From Bacteroidota bacterium (GTDB lineage: Bacteria; Bacteroidota; Ignavibacteria; UBA10030; UBA6906), in contig JAHBUR010000025.1 in NCBI GenBank assembly GCA_019637975.1, positions 1-54,678 of the forward strand: a stretch of DNA of 54,678 nucleotides, read 5' to 3'. Position numbers and translations under genes: made by a program. The first letter of the stretch is position 1, and every line of letters starts with the position of its first letter. Below are positions 1 through 7,759 of the stretch, piece by piece. The notes beneath the pieces are model-generated. The model was not told where the DNA came from and did no database searches. It saw nothing but the letters and a program-made list of their open reading frames with translations.

Positions 1-1932
1 AACGTTGCAACCGTAGACGTACGTGAAATACGCTTCGCCTTGTCCCTTTTGTTCATCCCAAGATGTTTTGGGAGATTTGAACCAGCCGAAGCCGAACATC
101 GGCTTACCGCGTTTGAAGGTTTCGGCGGCGAGTTCGGTGAATGATGCGAGCCGCTGACAGCGCTTGTTGGTCGAGTCTCCCGACTCGACTCCCGGCGGGA
201 CGGGAGTCCCGCACAACGTGTGAACTAAATAATTCTCTCTCAAATCCAACTCGTCCGCAGGTATACGCGTCATCTTCGCTCCAACATCCAGTAGTGTTGC
301 CCGAACAATCTCCGCTGCACGCTTTGCCGCCGAACCTCCCATAATTGTTCCCCGGGAAGCCACTGTGGGTCCTGAATCGGGAACGCGGCTTGTGTTGGTG
401 TTGAGAAACTGAATCCGGTCGAGCGTAATTCCCAAAACCTCAGCGACGATGTGCGACATTGAAGACTGGGCGCCTTGTCCCATATCGGTGATGCCGGATG
501 AGACAATGACACTGCCATCGGTTTGTACTGAGACGATGGTGCCTGCTGCATCAGTTCCTTCGGCGCCGAGAGACACGCCGCGGTAGCTGCACGCGAGACC
601 GATGCCTTTCTTTGTTGGGGATGAGTGTTGATGGCGGAATTCATTCCATTTTCTTTGGAAGTCACTTGTATCCGCAGCTTTCGTTAGTGCTTCTTTCAGA
701 CTGACGTTGTGCTCGAGTTTCTGTCCCGTTGCAGTAACGGCCCCCTCCGCGAATCCATTCTGCAAGCGAATTTCAAGAGGGTTCTTACCGACCTTCTCTG
801 CAAGCTCATCCATCATCGACTCGATGGCGAAGTTGATTTGCGGCGAGCCGAAGCCGCGCATGGCGCCTGTGTAGTTGTTGTTTGTGTACACGGCGTAGAC
901 GTCCGTCTTCACGTTCCCGCAATAGTACGGTCCTGTTGCCTGCACGACCGAACGCCACGTAACAAACGGGCTCATCGAAGCATAGGCGCCGCCATCCGCA
1001 ATACAGCGTTGTTCCATAGCCGTGATGCTTCCGTCCTTCTTCGCTCCCCATTTGTAGTACATGATGTACAGATGCCGCTTGTAGCTTTCGAGCATTGACT
1101 CTTCACGGGAGTTCATCATTTTGACGGGTCTGCCGGTTTTCAATGCCAGCAACGCCGCCCTGCAAGACATTGCCGTCATTACTTCGTCCTTGCCGCCGAA
1201 TGAACCGCCGAGCGTTGCTTGAATAAGCTGGACTTTGTTGAGGTCGAGATTCATCGCTGCGGCAACCGACCGGCGTGACGAGAAGAGATTCTGTATTGAT
1301 CCGGTAATTCTCACGCCGCCATGTTCGGAAGGTTCTGCAAGGACGGCTTCCGGCTCGAGGTACGAGTGTTCAATGAACTGAGTCTTGAACTTCCTTTCGA
1401 TGATGAAATCAGCTTCGGCAAATCCCTTTTCAGTATCTCCCTTTCGGACTTTGTGATGAACGAAGGTGTTGCTGAATTCGTATTCGGGAGAATCGTCATG
1501 AATGCCGGGTGAGTCGGGCTGCATCGCAGCCTCAGGGTCGCTCAGAACCGGGAGCGGCTCGTAGTCAACATCAATAAGGGCGATAGCCTCCTCAGCGATC
1601 TCTTTTGAGACTGCGGCAACAAGGGCAACGCCGTCGCCAAGATAACGAACCCTCTCTTCGGCCAGAATCGCCTGGTTCTTCACAACAATGCCGAACACCT
1701 TGCTGCCGGGAATGTCCTTTGCCGTCAACACCGCCTCAACGCCGGGCAGTTGTTCGGCCTTTGTTGTATCGATACGCAGGATGTTGGCATGCGGATACTT
1801 TGCACGCAGCACTTTGCCGTACAGTTGATGTGCAACGTTGTAATCTTCGGCGAACTTCGCCCTGCCTGTTACTTTGCCCCATGCGTCAACGCGACGTTGT
1901 TGAGTGCCCACTATGTTGTGTTCTTTTTCCAC
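1..1932 (-). CDS. Xanthine dehydrogenase-like molybdopterin-binding subunit (3' end outside window)
   Basis: I translated this frame by hand: 644 codons run from a GTG at 1932 to the window edge without a stop. The GTG overlaps the ssnA stop by one base (TAGTG), suggesting translational coupling. The protein begins EKEHNIVGTQQRRVDAWGKV, typical of the aldehyde oxidase/xanthine dehydrogenase large subunit. Molybdopterin-site motifs are present: SIQNLF (the pocket glutamine), LGGSFGGKDE and AMRGFGSPQ. The family hydroxylates purines or aldehydes at a molybdenum centre, with separate FAD and 2Fe-2S partners, which must lie to the left or elsewhere. The catalytic glutamate near the C-terminus is outside the window. 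Neighbouring ssnA favours a purine-related substrate, but other hydroxylases of the family cannot be excluded. An odd Cys/Pro/Gly-rich stretch is encoded by the palindrome cluster at 152-212. Confidence 0.88.
   Translation of the reverse strand, partial: MEKEHNIVGTQQRRVDAWGKVTGRAKFAEDYNVAHQLYGKVLRAKYPHANILRIDTTKAEQLPGVEAVLTAKDIPGSKVFGIVVKNQAILAEERVRYLGDGVALVAAVSKEIAEEAIALIDVDYEPLPVLSDPEAAMQPDSPGIHDDSPEYEFSNTFVHHKVRKGDTEKGFAEADFIIERKFKTQFIEHSYLEPEAVLAEPSEHGGVRITGSIQNLFSSRRSVAAAMNLDLNKVQLIQATLGGSFGGKDEVMTAMSCRAALLALKTGRPVKMMNSREESMLESYKRHLYIMYYKWGAKKDGSITAMEQRCIADGGAYASMSPFVTWRSVVQATGPYYCGNVKTDVYAVYTNNNYTGAMRGFGSPQINFAIESMMDELAEKVGKNPLEIRLQNGFAEGAVTATGQKLEHNVSLKEALTKAADTSDFQRKWNEFRHQHSSPTKKGIGLACSYRGVSLGAEGTDAAGTIVSVQTDGSVIVSSGITDMGQGAQSSMSHIVAEVLGITLDRIQFLNTNTSRVPDSGPTVASRGTIMGGSAAKRAAEIVRATLLDVGAKMTRIPADELDLRENYLVHTLCGTPVPPGVESGDSTNKRCQRLASFTELAAETFKRGKPMFGFGWFKSPKTSWDEQKGQGEAYFTYVYGCNV
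152..212. repeat. Cluster of three small palindromes inside the xdh-like reading frame
   Basis: Three perfect inverted repeats lie close together. The first is CGCTG-A-CAGCG at 152-162. The second is GTCGAGTC-TCCC-GACTCGAC at 170-189. The third is GCGGGAC-GGGA-GTCCCGC at 195-212. A further pair, GACTCCC (187-193) with GGGAGTC (202-208), offers an alternative fold. On the minus strand the block is read in frame and encodes a stretch containing CGTPVPPGVESGDSTNKRC, which is foreign in composition to the surrounding enzyme. It looks like a palindromic repeat tolerated inside a gene. Confidence 0.7.
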
Positions 1933-3227
1933 TACCGTTTCATAACTCTTTTCCAAAGCCTCGCCGCAACTTTTGCAGCCTCACCCGTTATTGCCGCTTC
2001 GTTAGTTCCAACCGATTGACGATTGAACATCCTCCATTTCCCGTGGACCATAGTGTGAGCGACCATCCCTGAATTCATTCCGAACAGAAAATGTCCGATG
2101 AGATTTGTCTTGGTTAAAGGAGTAGGGGGAGAATAGTCGAGCACAATCAAATCCGCTGCCGAACCGACAGCGAGAGTTCCGAATTCTTGCTGAAAGAAGG
2201 ATCCTGCGAGACGTTGTCCGGCCTGAAGCATGTCCGGGAGTCGGGCGAAAGCCACCCGGTGGTCCGACTCTTGATTGCGGAAGAAACCGAGCTTGCATTC
2301 CTCAAACATATCGGCTGGAAAACCGTCCGTGCCGAGTGCAGAGCTTGCACTGAACCATTGCAACGGTGCATGGCCGACGGCGTTATTCATATTTGAACGG
2401 GGATTGTGAACGAGCCACGCGCCGGAAGCTTCAACTCTCCCCAATTCGGATTTGGCAAGATGCACACCGTGGGCAAGAATTGATTTGTGTGAAAGAATGC
2501 CGGACTTCTCCAGTCTCCTCACGAGGTTTGCGCCCCGTTGTTTCACCGAATCACGAACATCGGCTTTGTCTTCGGCAACATGAATGTGCACGCCGCACTC
2601 ATACATTCGCGACAAATGACCGAGCGCCTGCATCGTATCATCATTCAGAGTGAAGGATGCATGGGCGCCGATCGTTCCACGGACCATTGGATTATGGAGA
2701 TTCTCCGACGCAAAACGTTCGTTCTCATCGAGTCCGGCGTCTCTTCTTCTGCGTCCTCCTCGATCAGTCGTTTCGTAGCACAAAACACCCCGCAATCCGG
2801 TTTCGCTCATCGCCTTTTTGATGACATCCAGGGAGCCGACGATCTCGTTCGGCGAAGCATGATGGTCGATGAGGGTTGTCGTTCCGTGTTTAATTGCTTC
2901 GATGCTTCCGACAAGGGCGCTATAGTAAATGCTTTCCTCATCCAACGATTCATCCAACTTCCACCAGATCTTCCTGAGAATGTCAAGAAAGTTTTTGGGA
3001 GATTGTCTTGGAGCAGACATTCCTCTTGCCAACGCTGAATACAAATGTGTGTGCGCATTCACCATCCCCGGCATGATGAACTTGCCCGAAAGGTCAACTA
3101 TTTCTTCTCCTTTCAGCGGACGAAGTATGTTCGCTTTTGCTACGATGCTTCCGTCAAGAACGCGCAAATCCACGCGTTCAATGCGGGAAGGAGAGAGAAT
3201 GAGAGCTATTCCGTTTTTGAGCAGCAT
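1932..3227 (-). CDS. ssnA: SsnA-type amidohydrolase/chlorohydrolase
   Basis: A protein of 431 residues in the metal-dependent amidohydrolase superfamily, closest in pattern to E. coli SsnA, which accompanies xanthine dehydrogenase and purine or selenium-linked genes. Metal-site features are visible: NAHTH (His59, His61), HIHVAED, LAHGVH and ALGTDGF. SsnA-type signatures include LVHNPRSNMNN, FEECKLGFF and HGTTTLIDHH. It probably deaminates or hydrolyses a heterocyclic compound in the cytoplasm; the exact substrate of SsnA is not established. The start ATG at 3227 gives the usual N-terminus (MLLKNG); the frame stays open 28 codons upstream, but that part would overlap threonine synthase. It lies 34 nt after thrC and overlaps the next gene by one base, so the three are probably one transcript. 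Confidence 0.88.
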   Translation of the reverse strand: MLLKNGIALILSPSRIERVDLRVLDGSIVAKANILRPLKGEEIVDLSGKFIMPGMVNAHTHLYSALARGMSAPRQSPKNFLDILRKIWWKLDESLDEESIYYSALVGSIEAIKHGTTTLIDHHASPNEIVGSLDVIKKAMSETGLRGVLCYETTDRGGRRRRDAGLDENERFASENLHNPMVRGTIGAHASFTLNDDTMQALGHLSRMYECGVHIHVAEDKADVRDSVKQRGANLVRRLEKSGILSHKSILAHGVHLAKSELGRVEASGAWLVHNPRSNMNNAVGHAPLQWFSASSALGTDGFPADMFEECKLGFFRNQESDHRVAFARLPDMLQAGQRLAGSFFQQEFGTLAVGSAADLIVLDYSPPTPLTKTNLIGHFLFGMNSGMVAHTMVHGKWRMFNRQSVGTNEAAITGEAAKVAARLWKRVMKR

Positions 3228-3261
3228 CTCAAGAAAATTTTCGTGTCTTCGTGGTTTTCTT

Positions 3262-4491
3262 CTATTTGCGCAACACCTTTTGCAGGGCTTCCAGCTCCGG
3301 CTCAACAACAATCGCTTGCCCCGCAGCTTTCTTCGCCGAATGAATGTCCTTCAGGCCGTTGCCTGTAATCACCGCAACCGCCGATTCGGCTGGCTTTACA
3401 ATTCCTGTGGAGATGGCCTTCTTCAGTCCCGCAACGCCTGCAACTCCGGCTGGCTCGCCGAATACGCCGCCGAGGCGGGCGGTGATTCGCATCGCGTCAA
3501 GAATCTCCTCATCTGAAACGGAAATCATGTCGCCGTGCGATGCTTTGATTTGACGGATCGCTCGGCGCCAATTTCTCGGCGTGCCGACGGCGATGCTGTC
3601 GGCAACTGTGTCGGTTCCGGTGGGAGCTAATTCCTTTCCGCTTCTGAATGCTTCCAGAACAGGCTTTGCTCCTTCCGCCTGGACACCAAGCAATCGTGGA
3701 ACTCGATCAATAATGCCGAGCTGCTTCATTTCCTGCAAGCCCTTTCCGATGCCGCCGATTGTGCATCCATCTCCAACGGAAACGACAACCCAGTGGGGCA
3801 TATTGTTTCCAAACTGTTCTGCAAGTTCGAGTCCGGCTGTTTTCTTTCCCTCAACCAGAAATGGATTGACGCCGCTGCTGCGATTATACCAACTGAACTC
3901 TCTACACGCTTGTGTGCAGAGATCAAATGCTTGCTCGTACGTTCCCAGCACCTTCAGAACGGTTGCGCCAAAGATCAGAAGCTGCGTTACTTTCGGCTCG
4001 GGGGCCCGCTGCGGGACGAAAATGTAGCTCTGCAATCCGACTGCGGCCGAGAGTCCGGCAAGGGATGATGCTGCATTGCCCGTTGATGCACACGCGATAG
4101 TCGTGAATCCAAATTCCATCGCTTTCATCACCCCGACAGCGCTTGCCCGATCTTTGAACGAGTTGGTTGGATTTCTGCCATCATCTTTCAAGTACAACTT
4201 CGAGATGCCGACTGCTTGTGCGAGTCGCGGTACATCGTAGATTGGAGTCCAGCCGATATGCAAAGGCGGAAGAGGAAGGTCGGGCGCAACGGGAAGAAAG
4301 TCACGGTAGCGCCAGATGTCATACTGTGATGCGTGTTTCCCGGTTTGCGTGAACCGGCCCGCGAGACGATCGAAATTGTACTCAACATCGAGAATGCCTT
4401 GCTCGCCGCAATGCGGGCATGTGAGTATGTTCTTGCGGGGGTAAGTCGCGCCGCACACAAGACACCTGAGTCCAGTTACGAGGGTGGCCAT
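3262..4491 (-). CDS. thrC: Threonine synthase
   Basis: A 409-residue fold-type II PLP enzyme. It begins with a zinc-ribbon-like segment (CLVCG...CPHCG, about residues 10-30). The PLP lysine lies in NPTNSFKDRAS, and the phosphate-binding loop is probably within ASTGNAASSL. Threonine synthase converts O-phosphohomoserine to threonine. The ATG at 4491 is chosen because the zinc-ribbon directly follows; 68 further upstream codons are open but look non-coding. No clear Shine-Dalgarno precedes it. It is first in the run thrC-ssnA-xdh. Placement beside a purine-type hydroxylase cluster is unexpected for a biosynthetic gene, so a related beta-eliminating or replacing enzyme such as cysteate synthase is possible. 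Confidence 0.85.
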   Translation of the reverse strand: MATLVTGLRCLVCGATYPRKNILTCPHCGEQGILDVEYNFDRLAGRFTQTGKHASQYDIWRYRDFLPVAPDLPLPPLHIGWTPIYDVPRLAQAVGISKLYLKDDGRNPTNSFKDRASAVGVMKAMEFGFTTIACASTGNAASSLAGLSAAVGLQSYIFVPQRAPEPKVTQLLIFGATVLKVLGTYEQAFDLCTQACREFSWYNRSSGVNPFLVEGKKTAGLELAEQFGNNMPHWVVVSVGDGCTIGGIGKGLQEMKQLGIIDRVPRLLGVQAEGAKPVLEAFRSGKELAPTGTDTVADSIAVGTPRNWRRAIRQIKASHGDMISVSDEEILDAMRITARLGGVFGEPAGVAGVAGLKKAISTGIVKPAESAVAVITGNGLKDIHSAKKAAGQAIVVEPELEALQKVLRK

Positions 4492-4830
4492 GAGGAGTTC
4501 TATCAGTGAGTCACATGATGATCCATTTACGTTGAGGTGCACACTGTATGCCAGCCGGAAGTGCCATTTCTGTAAGCATTTACAGATTAAATTACAGGGT
4601 GAGATGGTTCTATTCGAAAAAATGAGAGAAAGTCGCAGGATTGGGAACGTTGTGCCGAAATGCAACTCTCCCGACACATATTGTCCGACCGACAATGCAG
4701 ACGACTGATCTTAACATCACTTCTGGTGTGAACGAATGTAGGAAGGCCGCCCTGTGCTTCGTTGACTTTCAGACCATGTTTTGGTAACTTTGTGCGTGTT
4801 TTCCCCTCATTTCCCTAAGGAATTCGCCTG
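4492..4830. other. Divergent intergenic region between thrC and psd
   Basis: About 340 bases without a convincing gene. It must carry the divergent promoters of thrC (minus) and psd (plus). I recognise one promoter-like element toward psd (4762-4792). I see no riboswitch, RNA gene or long inverted repeat in the remainder. Confidence 0.6.
4762..4792 (+). promoter_or_regulatory. Predicted promoter of psd-pssA
   Basis: TTG at 4762-4764, a 20-nt spacer, then TAACTTTG at 4785-4792. This matches the Bacteroidota-type -33/-7 arrangement (TAnnTTTG). It lies 38 nt upstream of the psd start codon. Confidence 0.55.
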
Positions 4831-5481
4831 TTGATCACGAAATACGGCTATGATGTCTTTTTCACCATTACCGCAGTTGTCATCATCGGCTGTTTGTTGA
4901 GTTGGTATTTGATTGAACTGAAACCACTTCGGTTCGGGCTTATTGGCATCCTGCTCGCCTTTTTTCTTTTCACCCTGAATTTCTTCCGAGACCCTGACCG
5001 AACAACTCCTCAGGGCGAAGACCTTATCATCTCTCCGGCTGACGGCAAGGTCGTTGTAGTGAAGGAAGTCTTTGAAGATGAGTTCCTGAAGAGCGAGGCT
5101 ATTCAGATTTCCATTTTCATGTCGCCTCTCAACGTTCACGTCAACCGCTATCCGATCAACGGAAAGGTTGCCTACTTCAAGCACATCCCCGGCGAATATC
5201 TTGTTGCGTACGAAGAAAAGTCATCTCTCAGAAACGAACGGACGCATATCGGAGTCGAGAACGGGGGCCTCAAAGTATTCTTCAAACAAATTGCCGGATT
5301 TGTGGCGCGACGCATCGTGGCTCCGATTCAAGTCGGCGATGAAGCCATTGCGGGGGAACGCTTCGGCATGATCAAGTTCGGTTCGCGTGTGGATGTCTTT
5401 GTTCCGAAAAGTTCGGAAATCAAGGTGAAGGTGGGCGACACAACCGCCGCCGGCGAAACGGTGATTGCAGTGGTTTCCTAA
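4831..5481 (+). CDS. psd: Phosphatidylserine decarboxylase, short proenzyme type
   Basis: A 216-residue membrane-associated pyruvoyl enzyme that makes phosphatidylethanolamine from phosphatidylserine. Two hydrophobic segments lie at about residues 10-28 and 35-52. ISPADGKV and MSPLNVHVNR are family motifs. KFGSRVDVF contains the self-cleavage Gly184-Ser185, where serine becomes the pyruvoyl group. The length fits the short, archaeal-like Psd class seen in Bacteroidota and Chlorobi rather than the roughly 320-residue E. coli form. The start is TTG at 4831, with AAGGAA about 10 nt upstream. pssA, the preceding step of the pathway, follows after 18 nt, so the pair forms a phosphatidylethanolamine operon. 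Confidence 0.93.
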   Translation: MITKYGYDVFFTITAVVIIGCLLSWYLIELKPLRFGLIGILLAFFLFTLNFFRDPDRTTPQGEDLIISPADGKVVVVKEVFEDEFLKSEAIQISIFMSPLNVHVNRYPINGKVAYFKHIPGEYLVAYEEKSSLRNERTHIGVENGGLKVFFKQIAGFVARRIVAPIQVGDEAIAGERFGMIKFGSRVDVFVPKSSEIKVKVGDTTAAGETVIAVVS

Positions 5482-5499
5482 CTAACGGATCATGATAGC

Positions 5500-6267
5500 A
5501 TGAGAATTACACGCGCTGTTGTTCCGAGTCTGTTCACCGTCCTCAATATGTTTTGCGGATTCAATTCCATTCTCTATGCGGCACGAGAAGAATTCGTAGC
5601 GGCAGCTTGGCTGATTTTCCTTGCGGCGGCATTTGACTCGCTTGACGGCGTGATGGCCCGTCTTACAAAATCCTCATCCGAATTTGGTGTTGAAATCGAT
5701 TCCCTTTCCGACGTGATTTCTTTCGGAGCTGCGCCGGCATTTCTCGTCTATAACATGTCGTTGTACACAATGGAGACGGCGGGTATTCTCATCAGTTCAC
5801 TGCTGATGGTATTCGGCGGTCTGCGGCTTGCGCGATTCAATACACAGCTTGTCGGGTTCGACAAGGATCATTTTGTGGGATTGCCGATTCCCGCAAGCGG
5901 ACTTACCGTGGCGGCGTTCGTCATCAATTATTGGAGCCCGATTTCGGGTCTCGACCCGACGGCGGCGAAGTTTCTGCCATGGATCTGTGTGATTCTTGCG
6001 CTTCTCATGGTCAGCAAAGTCAAGTACGATACGCTGCCGAAGATCTCTGCCCGGGCAATCAAGAAAGAACCCTGGAAATTTGTGTTCGCCGTTTTGGCCA
6101 TTATCGTCATTGCAATAACAGGTGGCACGGCTATTCTTCCGTTATTCGGCTTGTTTATTCTCCTCGGTATCATCCGGTATCTTTTTACGACACTCAAACA
6201 TCTGATGCGTCACGAAGAGAAACTCGATGACGAAGACGCCATTGAACCCACGAACGCGGATATCTGA
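5500..6267 (+). CDS. pssA: CDP-diacylglycerol-serine O-phosphatidyltransferase
   Basis: A 255-residue integral membrane enzyme that transfers a phosphatidyl group from CDP-diacylglycerol to serine. The CDP-alcohol phosphotransferase motif D-G-x2-A-R-x8-G-x3-D-x3-D is complete in the segment starting DGVMARLTKS and ending VEIDSLSD (about residues 48-70). Several hydrophobic helices follow through residue 230. The C-terminus is acidic and cytoplasm-like. It works with psd immediately upstream. purS begins only 2 nt after its stop, so lipid and purine genes are probably co-transcribed. Confidence 0.93.
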   Translation: MRITRAVVPSLFTVLNMFCGFNSILYAAREEFVAAAWLIFLAAAFDSLDGVMARLTKSSSEFGVEIDSLSDVISFGAAPAFLVYNMSLYTMETAGILISSLLMVFGGLRLARFNTQLVGFDKDHFVGLPIPASGLTVAAFVINYWSPISGLDPTAAKFLPWICVILALLMVSKVKYDTLPKISARAIKKEPWKFVFAVLAIIVIAITGGTAILPLFGLFILLGIIRYLFTTLKHLMRHEEKLDDEDAIEPTNADI

Positions 6268-6269
6268 AC

Positions 6270-6518
6270 ATGTACAATGCGAGAGTTCGAATAACGTTGC
6301 GCAAATCAATCCTCGACCCGCAAGGGAAAGCTGTCGAGCACGCCATCGGCACTCTTAATACCGGCACAATTCATAATGTTCGCGTCGGCAAGTTCATCGA
6401 AATGAAGGTGGATGCACCTGATGAAGCGGCTGCCCGCTCGGCAACAGAAGAAGTCTGCAAGAAACTGTTGGCAAATCCTGTGATGGAAGATTATCATATC
6501 GAGCTCGAAAAGGCATGA
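6270..6518 (+). CDS. purS: Phosphoribosylformylglycinamidine synthase subunit PurS
   Basis: An 82-residue protein that bridges PurQ and PurL in the three-part FGAM synthase of purine biosynthesis. The start [19 protein letters not shown] and the internal VRVGKFIEM are characteristic of PurS. The stop overlaps the purQ start (ATGA). purL is not in this window. The presence of purS shows this organism uses the separate-subunit FGAM synthase. Confidence 0.95.
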   Translation: MYNARVRITLRKSILDPQGKAVEHAIGTLNTGTIHNVRVGKFIEMKVDAPDEAAARSATEEVCKKLLANPVMEDYHIELEKA

Positions 6519-7258
6519 GCAGCAAAGTGAAGTTCGGCATCGTCGTGTTTCCGGGTTCCAACTGTGATCACGACGCATATCACGTGTCCAAGCACGTGAT
6601 GCAGCAGAATGCCGAGTTTCTCTGGCACAAGGAAGCGGATTTGAAAGGAGTGGATGTTGTTATTCTGCCGGGAGGGTTTTCGTACGGTGACTATCTGCGT
6701 TGCGGCGCGATTGCCCGGTTCTCCCCTGTGATGAAGGAAGTCGTCCGGTTTGCGGAGCGGGGTGGAACCGTGCTGGGGATTTGCAACGGCTTTCAGATAC
6801 TGGTTGAGGCGGGACTTTTGCCGGGCGTTTTACTGAGAAATTCATCTCTGCGATTCGCTTGCAAATTCGTGCATCTTCGCGTCGAAAACGCCGACACCCG
6901 CTTCACAAACCGGTGCCGGACGGGAGATGTTCTGCACATCCCAATTGCCCATGGCGAGGGCAACTACTTCACGGACACTGAAACTCTTCTGAGACTTGAA
7001 GGCAACAATCAAATAATTTTCCGATATTGTACACGGGATGGAGAAGTGACGGACGAGGCGAACCCGAACGGCTCCCTCTCAAACATCGCCGGCATCATCA
7101 ATGAAAGCGGAAATGTGCTGGGCATGATGCCGCATCCCGAACGTGCCGCCGACCCGCTGCTGCGGCACACGGATGGACAAAGGTTGTTTCAGTCAATCAT
7201 AGAACATTACCTGATAGGCGAACGCGAACCGGTGCTTGCTGAGTCAGGAAGGAGATAA
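6515..7258 (+). CDS. purQ: Phosphoribosylformylglycinamidine synthase glutaminase subunit PurQ
   Basis: A 247-residue class I glutamine amidotransferase that supplies ammonia to Pur[10 protein letters not shown] is the N-terminal signature. The nucleophile cysteine lies in LGICNGFQ, and the catalytic His-x-Glu lies in [10 protein letters not shown]. Length is close to the usual 220-250. It overlaps purS by 4 nt. It ends 4 nt before the tatA start, whose Shine-Dalgarno lies within the end of purQ. Confidence 0.95.
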   Translation: MSSKVKFGIVVFPGSNCDHDAYHVSKHVMQQNAEFLWHKEADLKGVDVVILPGGFSYGDYLRCGAIARFSPVMKEVVRFAERGGTVLGICNGFQILVEAGLLPGVLLRNSSLRFACKFVHLRVENADTRFTNRCRTGDVLHIPIAHGEGNYFTDTETLLRLEGNNQIIFRYCTRDGEVTDEANPNGSLSNIAGIINESGNVLGMMPHPERAADPLLRHTDGQRLFQSIIEHYLIGEREPVLAESGRR

Positions 7259-7262
7259 GAGA

Positions 7263-7454
7263 ATGGGCAATTTAGGCGCAACCGAAATTATTCTGATTGT
7301 ATTGGTGATTCTGGTGTTCTTCGGAGCGAAGAAGATTCCTGAACTGGCCAAAGGCCTCGGACAAGGTATCCGCGAATTCAAGAAGGCCACAAAGGATGTT
7401 TCTGAAGGCGTTGACGAGGAAGTAAAGAAGATTGACGAGAGCGTAAAGAAGTAA
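7263..7454 (+). CDS. tatA: Sec-independent translocase component TatA/TatE (first copy)
   Basis: A 63-residue protein with one N-terminal membrane helix ([19 protein letters not shown]) followed by the family hinge [20 protein letters not shown] and a charged amphipathic and acidic/lysine-rich tail. TatA forms the protein-conducting element of the twin-arginine export pathway. The ATG at 7263 is chosen because AGGAGA lies just upstream; a longer in-frame start at 7236 would add purQ-overlapping residues. A second tatA follows after 16 nt. No tatC is visible in the window. Confidence 0.92.
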   Translation: MGNLGATEIILIVLVILVFFGAKKIPELAKGLGQGIREFKKATKDVSEGVDEEVKKIDESVKK

Positions 7455-7470
7455 CGTGTTAGGTTGAGCC

Positions 7471-7662
7471 ATGCTTGAGAATATCGGCGGCACTGAACTC
7501 CTCGTTGTTCTGCTTGTGATCTTTATCTTCTTCGGTCCGAAAAAGCTCCCCGAGATCGGTAAAGGATTAGGGAGGGGAATGGGTGAGTTTCGGAAAGCTA
7601 TGCGCGGAATCCAATCGGATATCGAAAACGCTACGAAAATCGATGACCTGAACAAGAAGTAG
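7471..7662 (+). CDS. Sec-independent translocase component TatA/TatE (second copy)
   Basis: A 63-residue TatA-family paralogue. It has a short extracytoplasmic N-terminus, a helix (ELLVVLLVIFIFFGPK) and the FGPKKLPEIGKGLGRGMGEF hinge. FGPKKLPE is closer to the canonical TatA/B motif than the FGAKKIPE of the first copy, so the two may be specialised. It is not TatB-like in length. A rho-independent terminator at 7704-7734 closes the operon that begins with psd. Confidence 0.9.
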   Translation: MLENIGGTELLVVLLVIFIFFGPKKLPEIGKGLGRGMGEFRKAMRGIQSDIENATKIDDLNKK

Positions 7663-7703
7663 TCCAAGCCTGTGATCGGTTCGTTCGGGTTGTACGTTTA
7701 GAG

Positions 7704-7734
7704 AAAGCCGCTGGGCAATTCGGCGGCTTTATGT
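7704..7734 (+). terminator. Rho-independent terminator after the tatA pair
   Basis: AAAGCCGC at 7704-7711 pairs perfectly with GCGGCTTT at 7723-7730 across an 11-nt loop. A T-rich run follows (ATGTTTATC). Confidence 0.75.
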
Positions 7735-7759
7735 TTATCCTCAAGAGTGTATCACCGAA

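Noticed and set aside
4492-4830. Threonine or purine riboswitch upstream of thrC or psd
   Set aside because: No recognisable aptamer core or convincing terminator/antiterminator pairing was seen.
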